Source: Streptomyces sp. S.PB5 (GTDB taxonomy: Bacteria > Actinomycetota > Actinomycetes > Streptomycetales > Streptomycetaceae). Taken from it: DNA of 64,000 bases. The stretch lies in assembly GCF_030403745.1 (NCBI RefSeq), contig NZ_JAQMWP010000001.1, positions 186,001-250,000 on the forward strand. Direction: 5' to 3'. A program made the position numbers and the translations under genes. Under the pieces are notes generated by a model. That model saw only the letters and a program-made list of their open reading frames with translations, was not told the DNA's origin and made no database searches. Below, piece by piece: positions 18,231-25,515 of the stretch (positions within the stretch are counted from its first letter, which is position 1; each line of letters begins with the position of its first letter).

Positions 18231-19342
18231 CCACCACATCCCGCTGGCGAGCACTGACACGCCATAACCTCTTCTGGCCGGTCGCGGTCCTGGTGGCCCT
18301 GCTGCTCGTCAACGTCCCCTTCACCCCCGACTTCTTCGCGGTCCACATGACGGACGGCCACCTCTACGGCAGCCTCGTCTCGATCGTGCTGTTCGGCTCG
18401 CCGCTGATCCTGGTGGCGGTCGGCATGACCCTCGTCATCGCGACAGGCGGAATCGACCTGTCGGTCGGCGCGGTGGTAGCCATCACAGGCGCCCTGACCT
18501 GTTCGTACATCAGCGACCAGGCGGACCAGGACGCCCTGGCCGGAGTGCTGCTGGCGATGGGCCTGGGCCTGATCGCCGCGGTCGTCTGCGGCCTCTGGAA
18601 CGGCTTCCTGGTGGCCAGGATGGGCATCCAGCCCATCATCGCGACCCTCATCATCATGGTCGCGGGCCGAGGAGTGGCCCAGCTGATCACCGACGGCCAG
18701 ATCATCACCATCAACAGCGAGCCGTACAAGCTGATCGGCGGCGGCTACTGGCTGACGCTCCCGTTCTCCATCTTCGTGGTGGCGGCGGTGGTGGCGGTCA
18801 CGGTGCTGCTCACCCGCCGCACGGCCCTGGGCCTCCTGGTCGAATCGGTGGGCGGCAACGCGGAGGCCAGCCGCCTCGTCGGCATCCGCTCCCGCCGCAT
18901 CAAGATCATGGTGTACGTCTTCTGCGCCCTGTGCGCGGGCATCGCGGGCCTCATGATCAGCTCCAACACCTCGGCCGCGGACGGCAACAACGCCGGTCTG
19001 TGGATCGAGCTGGACGCGATCCTCGCGGTGGTGATCGGCGGCACGTCGCTGCTGGGCGGCCGGTTCTCGATCGGCGGCACGGTGGTGGGCGCCCTGGTCA
19101 TCCAGACCCTGACGACCACGATCTACACGATCGGTGTCCCCACCCAGACCAACCTGGTCTTCAAGGCGGCGGTCGTGATCGTCGTATGCCTGCTGCAGTC
19201 CCCGAAGTTCCGGGCGAAGGTCTTCGGCGCCCGCGCGAAGAAGACGGCCCCGCCGGCCCCGGCCGAGGCCCCCGCGGAGCCCACCGCCCCGACCGGTCCC
19301 GCCGACTCCACCGGCCCCGCTCCCAAGATGGAGGTGTCGTGA
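18227..19342 (+). CDS. YtfT-type sugar ABC transporter permease 1
   Basis: 371 residues, BPD_transp_2 family with about 8-10 membrane segments. Signature VIATGGIDLSVGAVVAITGA and the C-terminal LDAILAVVIGGTSLLGGRFSIGGTVVGALVIQTL. GTG start at 18227 overlaps the ATPase stop (GTGA). The cytoplasmic tail is unusually rich in Pro/Ala/Thr (about the last 40 residues, after VFGARAKKTA) with no obvious function. Forms a heterodimeric channel with the next permease. Confidence 0.92.
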   Translation: MTTTSRWRALTRHNLFWPVAVLVALLLVNVPFTPDFFAVHMTDGHLYGSLVSIVLFGSPLILVAVGMTLVIATGGIDLSVGAVVAITGALTCSYISDQADQDALAGVLLAMGLGLIAAVVCGLWNGFLVARMGIQPIIATLIIMVAGRGVAQLITDGQIITINSEPYKLIGGGYWLTLPFSIFVVAAVVAVTVLLTRRTALGLLVESVGGNAEASRLVGIRSRRIKIMVYVFCALCAGIAGLMISSNTSAADGNNAGLWIELDAILAVVIGGTSLLGGRFSIGGTVVGALVIQTLTTTIYTIGVPTQTNLVFKAAVVIVVCLLQSPKFRAKVFGARAKKTAPPAPAEAPAEPTAPTGPADSTGPAPKMEVS

Positions 19343-20373
19343 TGAGTACGACGACCAAGACCCCCACGACACCGGACAGGCCGGAAGCGCGTACGCCGTC
19401 CGCGGCGGCGCGGCTGTTCGGCGACCGCAGGCTGCCCGTGCTGGTGACGGCGGCGCTGTTCCTCGCGATGTACATAGCGGGCCTGAGCCGCTACCAGAAC
19501 TACGGCTTCGGCGACTCGCAGGTGTTCCTCAACCTGTTCATCGACAACAGTTATCTGCTGGTGGCCGCCGTCGGTGCGACGTTCGTCATCATGTCCGGCG
19601 GCATCGACCTGTCCGTCGGCTCGGTGATCGGCTTCACGACGATGCTGACGGCGTGGCTGGTGCAGGACGTGGGCCTGCCGCTGCTGGTGGTGATCCCGAT
19701 CTCGCTGGGCGTGGGAGCGTTCGGCGGCTTCCTGATGGGCTACGTCATCCACAACTTCGAGATCCAGCCGTTCATCGTGACGCTGGCGGGGTTGTTCCTG
19801 TTCCGCGGCCTGTGCCTCGTGATCAGCAAGGAGTCGATCGCGATCAACGACTCGGCGGTGAGCAGCCTGGCGGAGACGCGGGTGTCGCTGGGGCTCGGGG
19901 AGCTGTCGATCGGCGCGATCGTGGCGCTGCTGGTCCTGGCGGCGGCCTTCTACATCCTCCACTACACCCGCTTCGGACGCCGGGTGTACGCCATCGGCGG
20001 CAACGAGCAGTCGGCGCTGCTGATGGGGCTTCCGCTGGGCGGCACGAAGATCGCGGTCTACACGATGAGCGGCTTCTGCTCGGCGCTCGCGGGCCTGCTG
20101 TTCATGCTCTACATCCAGTCCGGTGACCCGCTGCACGCGGTGGGCATGGAGCTCGACGCGATCGCCGCGGTGGTGATCGGCGGGACGCTGCTGACGGGTG
20201 GCTCGGGTTATGTACTGGGCACGCTGTTCGGTGTCCTGGTCCTCGGCCTGATCAAGAGCATCATCCAGTTCGAGGGAACGCTCAGCTCGTGGTGGACGAA
20301 GATCGCGACGGGTGTGCTGCTGTGTGCGTTCATCCTTATCCAGCGTGTGATGACGACTCGTAAGGAGACGTGA
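19342..20373 (+). CDS. YjfF-type sugar ABC transporter permease 2
   Basis: 343 residues, same family as the preceding gene. VIMSGGIDLSVGSVIGFTTML in the first third and LDAIAAVVIGGTLLTGGSGYVLGTLFGVLVLGLIKS near the end. Start ATG shares one base with the previous stop (TGATG), so translation is coupled. Last gene of the YtfQRT-YjfF-like operon; an inverted repeat follows. Confidence 0.92.
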   Translation: MSTTTKTPTTPDRPEARTPSAAARLFGDRRLPVLVTAALFLAMYIAGLSRYQNYGFGDSQVFLNLFIDNSYLLVAAVGATFVIMSGGIDLSVGSVIGFTTMLTAWLVQDVGLPLLVVIPISLGVGAFGGFLMGYVIHNFEIQPFIVTLAGLFLFRGLCLVISKESIAINDSAVSSLAETRVSLGLGELSIGAIVALLVLAAAFYILHYTRFGRRVYAIGGNEQSALLMGLPLGGTKIAVYTMSGFCSALAGLLFMLYIQSGDPLHAVGMELDAIAAVVIGGTLLTGGSGYVLGTLFGVLVLGLIKSIIQFEGTLSSWWTKIATGVLLCAFILIQRVMTTRKET

Positions 20374-20390
20374 GGCGAGTCGAGGGGAAA

Positions 20391-20440
20391 CGGACCGTTC
20401 CGGGGGGATCATCCTCAAGCCGCCACGCCGGAACGGTCGG
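20391..20440 (+). terminator. Terminator-like inverted repeat after the second importer
   Basis: GACCGTTCCG (20393-20402) / CGGAACGGTC (20429-20438), 26-nt loop, between the importer operon and the SCO2400-family gene. Confidence 0.55.
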
Positions 20441-20507
20441 TTCCCCACACAATTTTCACAGATGACTCTAGGAACACCACCGGTTAGGAACTTAATCTTC
20501 CCGCGTC

Positions 20508-21488
20508 ATGGACTACTGCCTCCCGTGCCAAAGGCACCTCAACGGCGCCCTGGCTTGCCCGGGGTGCGGCACTTCAGCCCAGAACCTGCCCACGCAGATG
20601 CCCGAACCGGGGGTTCCCACCCAGCAACAGCCGTATGTGCAGCAGGGGGTGGGGGCGGTTGCGGCGTATGAGGGGTACGGGGCGGCGGCCTATGGGGCCG
20701 ATGGGTCCGGCCGGTTGCCTGTGTCCCATGGCGACGGTCACGGGAATGTGGCGTACGGCGACGGGCCCGAGAGCGGCGATGCGGCTGCTGATGACCGGGG
20801 TGAGGCTGCCGAGGCGGTGGCCGAGTCGGTCGGGGGTGGCCGTGCGGCGCGGCGGCGTGGGCATGGGCGTGGGCGGGGTCGTGGGGGCGGCCGGGCCGAG
20901 GAGGTCCATGAGGAGTACGACGACGCCGCCGAGTACGACGATGACGAAGCTGACGAAGCTGACGAAGCTGACGACGGCGAGGAACTGGACGGCCCCGGCG
21001 GTGGTGCTAGTCGCCGTGACCGCAAGGCGGCGGCCCATCGGCGCCGGCGCCGGCGTCTCCTTCTGATCACCGCGGGCTTTGTGCTGGCGGCGGGGGGCCT
21101 GAGCCTGGCGGAGCTGGGTATGGACGCGCCGGGTTCGTCGCCCACGCCGGCGGCGGCGGGCGGGGAGTCGGCGGAGGGGGCGGCGTCGGACGAGGCGAGC
21201 GGGGCGGCGGGTGCCGTGAACGACGAGGACGACGTGTCTCCGTCGTCCTCGGCGTCATCGGACGCGTCGAAGTCCGCGTCGCCGTCGGCGTCGGAGAGCG
21301 CGAAGGAGTCGAAGGGCCCCGACAAGGACACCCAGTCGGCGACCTCGGGCACCGTACCGGGCACGGCCACGTCGGCCCCGGCCGCGACGACTCCGGCCGC
21401 GACCCCCACGTCGGACCCCACGACGTCGGAACCGACCGCGGATCCGTCCCCGACGGAGTGCAAGCGATTCCTGTGGTGGTGCACGTAG
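20508..21488 (+). CDS. SCO2400-family protein: zinc ribbon, TM segment, disordered tail
   Basis: 326 residues, recognised from the N-terminus MDYCLPCQRHLNGALACPGCG, which carries two CxxC pairs (zinc-ribbon-like), and the C-terminus ECKRFLWWCT. In between: a Gly/Tyr-rich segment, a basic patch RRRGHGRGRGRGGG, an acidic stretch (coded by three tandem 9-nt GACGAAGCT units, 20943-20969), a poly-Arg stop followed by one hydrophobic helix LLLITAGFVLAAGGLSLAEL (about 190), and a Ser/Thr/Pro/Ala-rich segment that is probably outside the membrane. Function unknown; the family is restricted to streptomycetes as far as I know. Confidence 0.8.
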   Translation: MDYCLPCQRHLNGALACPGCGTSAQNLPTQMPEPGVPTQQQPYVQQGVGAVAAYEGYGAAAYGADGSGRLPVSHGDGHGNVAYGDGPESGDAAADDRGEAAEAVAESVGGGRAARRRGHGRGRGRGGGRAEEVHEEYDDAAEYDDDEADEADEADDGEELDGPGGGASRRDRKAAAHRRRRRRLLLITAGFVLAAGGLSLAELGMDAPGSSPTPAAAGGESAEGAASDEASGAAGAVNDEDDVSPSSSASSDASKSASPSASESAKESKGPDKDTQSATSGTVPGTATSAPAATTPAATPTSDPTTSEPTADPSPTECKRFLWWCT

Positions 21489-22188
21489 GCCTCCGGCGGT
21501 GGGGCGGGGTGCGGCGGCCTCCGGCGGTGGGGCGGGGTGCCTGCGGCGGCCCGTTGCTGGTTGGTGGGGGTTCGCGTTGCGCACTTGCGTTGCGTTGTGG
21601 GTCGGGGCCGCGCCGGGGGGTGTCCGTCCTCGGTCGGGCGGCTCGGTTTCTTTCAGGGGTGCGTGGTGTCGGACGCCCGCCGCTGCGGGCGGACACCCCC
21701 CGACACGTCCCCTGCTCGCCGTTGCGCCGGCGCGGGTGCGATGCGGCCCGCTACACGCCGACGACGGGCTCCCACTCACCCATAGGCGCTGAGACTTCAG
21801 CCGGTCCGGTGCGTGAGGGCAAGGGCTTGCCGTCCCGATCCCCCACCCACCCGCTGGGGCTGGGCCTCGGGGTGGGAGTTGTGCCTCTGGACGGCGGTGC
21901 AGGTCATTTCAGCCCGTCCGGTGCTTGAGGGCGAGGATTTGCCGTCCCGATCCCCCACCCACCCCTGGGGCTGCGCCTCCGGATGGGGGCTGAGCCTCTG
22001 GGTGCCGGTTCCGGTAACTCAGCCCGTCTGGGGGTGCCCCCTCTGGGGGAGTTTGAGGACGAGGCCCCTTAAGGGCCGAAGCGGGGTCCGGGGCGGCAGC
22101 CCCGGGCGGGGTCGAAGGGGCGGCAGCCCCTGGGGACGGGACGGGTAGGGGCGGCGGGGGCGAGAGAACGTCTGGGCGGTACCAGCGG
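21489..22188. repeat. Non-coding tract with 112-nt tandem repeat and Streptomyces intergenic repeat
   Basis: 700 nt without a credible gene. A unit beginning TTCAGCC(G/C)GTCCGGTGC occurs at 21796 and again at 21908 (period 112 nt), and a shorter, diverged copy starting CAGCCCGTCTGG follows near 22021. Each continues with a (t)GAGG(G/A)C(a/g)AGG block and CCGTCCCGATCCCCCACCCACCC. The same CAGCCCGTCCGG/GAGGACGAGG vocabulary forms a hairpin at 58135-58174. Such elements commonly follow genes in Streptomyces. Open frames here have poor codon use. Confidence 0.6.
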
Positions 22189-22656
22189 CTAAGCGGCCAG
22201 CATCCGCCGCAGCAACCCCCGCAACAGCTCCCGCTCCTCATCCGACAACCCCGCCAACGGCTCCCGCGCGAAGCGCAACTCGTCCCGCAACCCCCGGGCC
22301 ACCACCCGCCCGGACTCGGTCACCGCCGCCAGCTTCACACGCCGGTCCGCAGGGTCGGGTCGTCGCTCCACCAGCCCCCGGGACTCCAGCCGATCCACGA
22401 TCCCGGTGACGTTGGACGGCTCGCACCGCAGCTTGTGCGCCAGCTTCCGCATCGGCAGCGGCTCAAGGGACAGCAGGCTCAGCAGCCGCGCCTGCGCCCC
22501 GGTCAGCGCATGCTCCGCCGCCGCCTCCTCGAAGTCCGCGTAGAAACGGGCCACGACATCACCGATCAGCTCGACGACCTCGAGGGTCAGCGCATCGGGA
22601 CGGCGATCGGACTTCCGCGGGGCGGGCGTGGCGTCGGGCATGGCGGCGTCTGGCAT
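22189..22656 (-). CDS. MarR-family transcriptional regulator
   Basis: 155 residues. Winged HTH: ALTGAQARLLSLLSLEPLPMRKLAHKL, then RCEPSNVTGIVDRLESRGLVERRPDPADRRVKLAAVTESG, the MarR recognition helix and wing. Its only cysteine lies in the HTH (LRCEPSN); the N-terminal redox cysteine of OhrR is absent although an ohr gene is nearby. Divergent from the CurA-like reductase gene, with an inverted repeat between them. ATG at 22656; a second ATG five codons on is possible. Confidence 0.88.
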   Translation of the reverse strand: MPDAAMPDATPAPRKSDRRPDALTLEVVELIGDVVARFYADFEEAAAEHALTGAQARLLSLLSLEPLPMRKLAHKLRCEPSNVTGIVDRLESRGLVERRPDPADRRVKLAAVTESGRVVARGLRDELRFAREPLAGLSDEERELLRGLLRRMLAA

Positions 22657-22678
22657 GGCTCAAGCCTACCCCCATTAT

Positions 22679-22711
22679 TTGACAACATGAAATATTCAGG
22701 AGCATGGTTGT
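22679..22711. promoter_or_regulatory. Candidate MarR operator
   Basis: Imperfect inverted repeat ACAACATG (22682-22689) / CATGGTTGT (22703-22711), with a -35-like TTGACA at 22679-22684, in the 89-nt gap between divergent marR and reductase genes. The A/T-rich content contrasts with surroundings, as expected for an operator/promoter. Confidence 0.5.
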
Positions 22712-22745
22712 TTCAGGTACTGAAGTAAATCTGAAAGGTTCCGTC

Positions 22746-23744
22746 ATGATCAACCGCGAGTGGCACCTGCTCTCCCGCCCCGTCGGCTGGCCCAAGCCCG
22801 AGGACTTCGCCCTGGTCGAGGCCGAGGTCCGGCAGCCGGGCGAGGGGCAGATCCTCGTGCGGAACAAGTACCTGTCCGTGGACCCGTACATGCGCGGCCG
22901 CATGAGCGCCGCGAAGTCGTACGTCGCCCCCTTCGAGCTCGGCAAGGTCATGCAGGGCGGTGCCGTCGGTGAGGTCGTCGCCTCCGGCGCCGAGGGGATC
23001 GCCGTCGGAGACCACGTCCTGCACTTCGGCGGCTGGCGCGAGTACGCCACCTTCGGCGCCGCCCAGGCCGTCAAGGTCGACCCCGAGGCCGCGCCCCTGT
23101 CGACGTACCTCGGTGTCCTCGGTCTGACCGGCCTCACCGCCTACGCCGGCCTCCTGCGCACCGCCGTGTTCAAGGAGGGCGACTCGGTCTTCGTGTCCGG
23201 CGGCGCCGGCGCCGTCGGCAGCCAGGTCGGCCAGATCGCCAGGCTGAAGGGCGCCTCGCGCGTCATCGGCTCGGCCGGCTCGGACGACAAGGTCAAGCTG
23301 CTCGTGGAGGAGTACGGCTTCGACGCCGCCTTCAACTACAAGAACGGTCCCGTGGGCGAGCAGCTGCGCGCCGCCGCCCCCGACGGCATCGACGTCTACT
23401 TCGACAACGTCGGCGGGGACCACCTGGAGGCCGCCATCGGGTCGCTGAACCAGGGCGGTCGCATCGCCGTCTGCGGCATGATCTCGGTCTACAACAACAC
23501 CGAGCCCGCCCCCGGCCCGCGTAACCTCGCCCGTCTCATCCAGACCCGCGGCCGCATCGAGGGCCTGCTCGTCGGCGACCACTACGACCTGCAGCCGCAG
23601 TTCGTCCAGGAGGTCGGCCCCTGGGTCGCCTCGGGTGAGCTGAAGTACCGCGAGACCGTCGTCGAGGGCATCGAGAACAACCTGGAGGCGTTCCTCGGCG
23701 TCCTGCGTGGCGACAACACCGGAAAGATGATCGTCAAGCTCTGA
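22746..23744 (+). CDS. NADPH-dependent alkenal/quinone reductase (zinc-free MDR, CurA/PTGR-like)
   Basis: 332 residues. The N-terminus REWHLLSRPVGWPKPEDFALVE, then LSVDPYMRGRM, match the CurA/leukotriene B4 dehydrogenase branch. Nucleotide-binding VFVSGGAGAVGSQVGQIARLKGA (about 150-170), IDVYFDNVGGDHLEAA and the C-terminal LEAFLGVLRGDNTGKMIVKL also fit. Zinc ligands are absent. Reduces alpha,beta-unsaturated aldehydes or ketones, likely as detoxification. ATG at 22746 after GAAAGG. Probably controlled by the divergent MarR protein and functionally linked to ohr downstream. Confidence 0.9.
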   Translation: MINREWHLLSRPVGWPKPEDFALVEAEVRQPGEGQILVRNKYLSVDPYMRGRMSAAKSYVAPFELGKVMQGGAVGEVVASGAEGIAVGDHVLHFGGWREYATFGAAQAVKVDPEAAPLSTYLGVLGLTGLTAYAGLLRTAVFKEGDSVFVSGGAGAVGSQVGQIARLKGASRVIGSAGSDDKVKLLVEEYGFDAAFNYKNGPVGEQLRAAAPDGIDVYFDNVGGDHLEAAIGSLNQGGRIAVCGMISVYNNTEPAPGPRNLARLIQTRGRIEGLLVGDHYDLQPQFVQEVGPWVASGELKYRETVVEGIENNLEAFLGVLRGDNTGKMIVKL

Positions 23745-23841
23745 CGTCTACACCCGGATTCCGGCATGCGGTAACTTCTTTCCGAAACCGTCGTCGATCG
23801 TGGGCGCGAGTCGCACGGCGGACCTAGGAGGAAGACACCGC

Positions 23842-24270
23842 ATGTCCAGCAGCCCCATCAGTCGTACCGACGTCCTGTACACCGCCGTCGCCACCGCCGA
23901 GAACGGCCGCGACGGCCGGGTCGCCACTGAGGACGGCCGTCTCGACGTCGTCGTGAACCCGCCCAAGGAGATGGGCGGCTCCGGCGAGGGCACCAACCCG
24001 GAGCAGCTGTTCGCCGCCGGCTACAGCGCCTGCTTCCAGGGCGCCCTCGGCGTCGTGGCCCGCCAGGAGAAGGCCGACATCACCGGGTCGACGGTCACCG
24101 CGAAGGTCGGCATCGGCAAGAACGACGACGGATTCGGGCTCATCGTCGAGATCTCGGCCCGCATCCCGAACGTCGACGCCGACACCGCCCGGACCCTCCT
24201 TGAGAAGGCCCACCAGGTCTGCCCGTACTCCAAGGCGACCCGCGGGAACATCAGCGTGACGCTGGTCTGA
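23842..24270 (+). CDS. ohr: Organic hydroperoxide resistance protein
   Basis: 142 residues, OsmC/Ohr family thiol peroxidase, cytoplasmic. Peroxidatic Cys in GYSACFQGAL (about 60) and resolving Cys in HQVCPYSKATRGN (about 125), with VNPPKEMGGSGEGTNPEQLFAAGY upstream as in Ohr. Start ATG at 23842 after TAGGAGGA. Follows the CurA-like gene on the same strand after about 97 nt, before a strong terminator. Confidence 0.95.
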   Translation: MSSSPISRTDVLYTAVATAENGRDGRVATEDGRLDVVVNPPKEMGGSGEGTNPEQLFAAGYSACFQGALGVVARQEKADITGSTVTAKVGIGKNDDGFGLIVEISARIPNVDADTARTLLEKAHQVCPYSKATRGNISVTLV

Positions 24271-24289
24271 CGCCGTTCGTTGCATACGC

Positions 24290-24326
24290 CAGAGGCCGCA
24301 CCCTTGGACGTAGGGTGCGGCCTCTG
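24290..24326. terminator. Bidirectional terminator between ohr and serine hydrolase gene
   Basis: Perfect 15-bp stem CAGAGGCCGCACCCT (24290-24304) / AGGGTGCGGCCTCTG (24312-24326), 7-nt loop, followed by a T/C-rich run, between convergent genes. Confidence 0.9.
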
Positions 24327-24339
24327 CTCTTCCCCTCGT

Positions 24340-25491
24340 TCAAACAGCCAGCGCCGCGTTGTGCACCGCCCTCACCAGCCGGTCGTTCTCCGGTGCCGCC
24401 CCGCCCGGGTAGGCGAGCCGGCGGCGGGTGTAGCCGTAGGCCAGGCCGCTCCACGGGTCGGCGAAGGCCTGGGAGCCACCCGCGCCGCTGTGGCCGAAGG
24501 TCCCGGTGCCGAGGAACGGGTGGCGGGTGTCGGCGATGGCCTGGAAGCCGAGGCCGAAGGAGCGGTGGTCGCGGGCGACCAGGTCGTAGCCGGTGGAGTG
24601 GATCTGGCCCACCTCGGCGATCGTGTCCGGCTTGAGGAGGGGCGGACGGTCGTCGATCTCGCTGATCGCCGCCGCGTACATCCCGGCCAGACCGCGCGCC
24701 GCCGCCACTCCGCCGGCCGACGCCGGGCCCTTGGCGCGCACGGTACGGGAGTTGGCGTAGTCGACCAGGTCACCCGGGTCCGGGACATGTCCGTTGAAGG
24801 CGATGGACGACAAGGTGTGCGGGCCGGTGGGCGTGGCGTCGATCTCGGCCTGCTGGACCGGGGTCGGGATCATCGGCTGGGCGGGGCGGTAGCGGGGCTC
24901 CAGGGCCGCCGGGAGGCCGAGGTGGAAGTCCAGGGCGTACGGGGCCCGGATCCGTTCCTCCCACAGTTCCTGGATCGTACGGCCCGTCGCCCGCCGTACG
25001 ACCTCGCCGGTGAGCGCGCCGATGACCAGGGCGTGGTAGCCGAACGCCGTACCGGGGCGCCAGAACGGGCGCTGGTCGGCGAGGCGTTCGGCGATCACCC
25101 GGTCGTCGGCGAGCTCGTCCCGGCTGAACCCGGCGTCCAGGCCGATCAGTCCGGCCCGGTGGGTGATCAGGTCGCGCAGGGTCAGCGCACCCTTGCCCTC
25201 GGCCCCGAACTCCGGCCAGTAGTACGTCACTTTGCGGTCCAGTTCGAGCGTGCCGTCCTGGACGAGGAGAGCGACGACGAGATGCGCGGCACCCTTCGTC
25301 GACGAGAACACGGCGTGCAGGGAGCCGGCCTCGTTGCCGTCACCCGTCCACAGGTCGACGACTCTGCGACCGTGCACATACGCGCACAACTGGCCCTCGT
25401 AGTCGGAACGTTCACCGGCCACGAACGCGGCGAACTCCTCGCGCACCGCCTCGAAGCCGTCGGCGACGGTGCCGTGGATCTCCTGGGTCAT
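24340..25491 (-). CDS. Beta-lactamase-family serine hydrolase (EstB/class C-like)
   Basis: 383 residues, no signal peptide, so cytoplasmic esterase/peptidase rather than secreted lactamase. Nucleophile motif SSTK with Ser 63 and Lys 66 (AVFSSTKGAAHLVV), LRDLITHRAGLIGLD, a probable catalytic Tyr in FGYHALVIG (about 155), and GTFGHSGAGGSQAFADP near the C-terminus. Stands alone; its start is 25 nt from the stop of the M14 peptidase gene on the same strand, so co-transcription is possible. Confidence 0.87.
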   Translation of the reverse strand: MTQEIHGTVADGFEAVREEFAAFVAGERSDYEGQLCAYVHGRRVVDLWTGDGNEAGSLHAVFSSTKGAAHLVVALLVQDGTLELDRKVTYYWPEFGAEGKGALTLRDLITHRAGLIGLDAGFSRDELADDRVIAERLADQRPFWRPGTAFGYHALVIGALTGEVVRRATGRTIQELWEERIRAPYALDFHLGLPAALEPRYRPAQPMIPTPVQQAEIDATPTGPHTLSSIAFNGHVPDPGDLVDYANSRTVRAKGPASAGGVAAARGLAGMYAAAISEIDDRPPLLKPDTIAEVGQIHSTGYDLVARDHRSFGLGFQAIADTRHPFLGTGTFGHSGAGGSQAFADPWSGLAYGYTRRRLAYPGGAAPENDRLVRAVHNAALAV

Positions 25492-25515
25492 CCGCTCTCC
25501 TTGACTGCTGAACCG

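Noticed and set aside
21489..22188. Open frames in the repeat tract
   Set aside because: Poor codon bias, repeats across frames, no ribosome site, no recognisable motif.
22679..22745. Upstream ATG at 22704 for the CurA-like gene
   Set aside because: Adds VVSGTEVNLKGSV across the operator; the ATG at 22746 has the site and family N-terminus.
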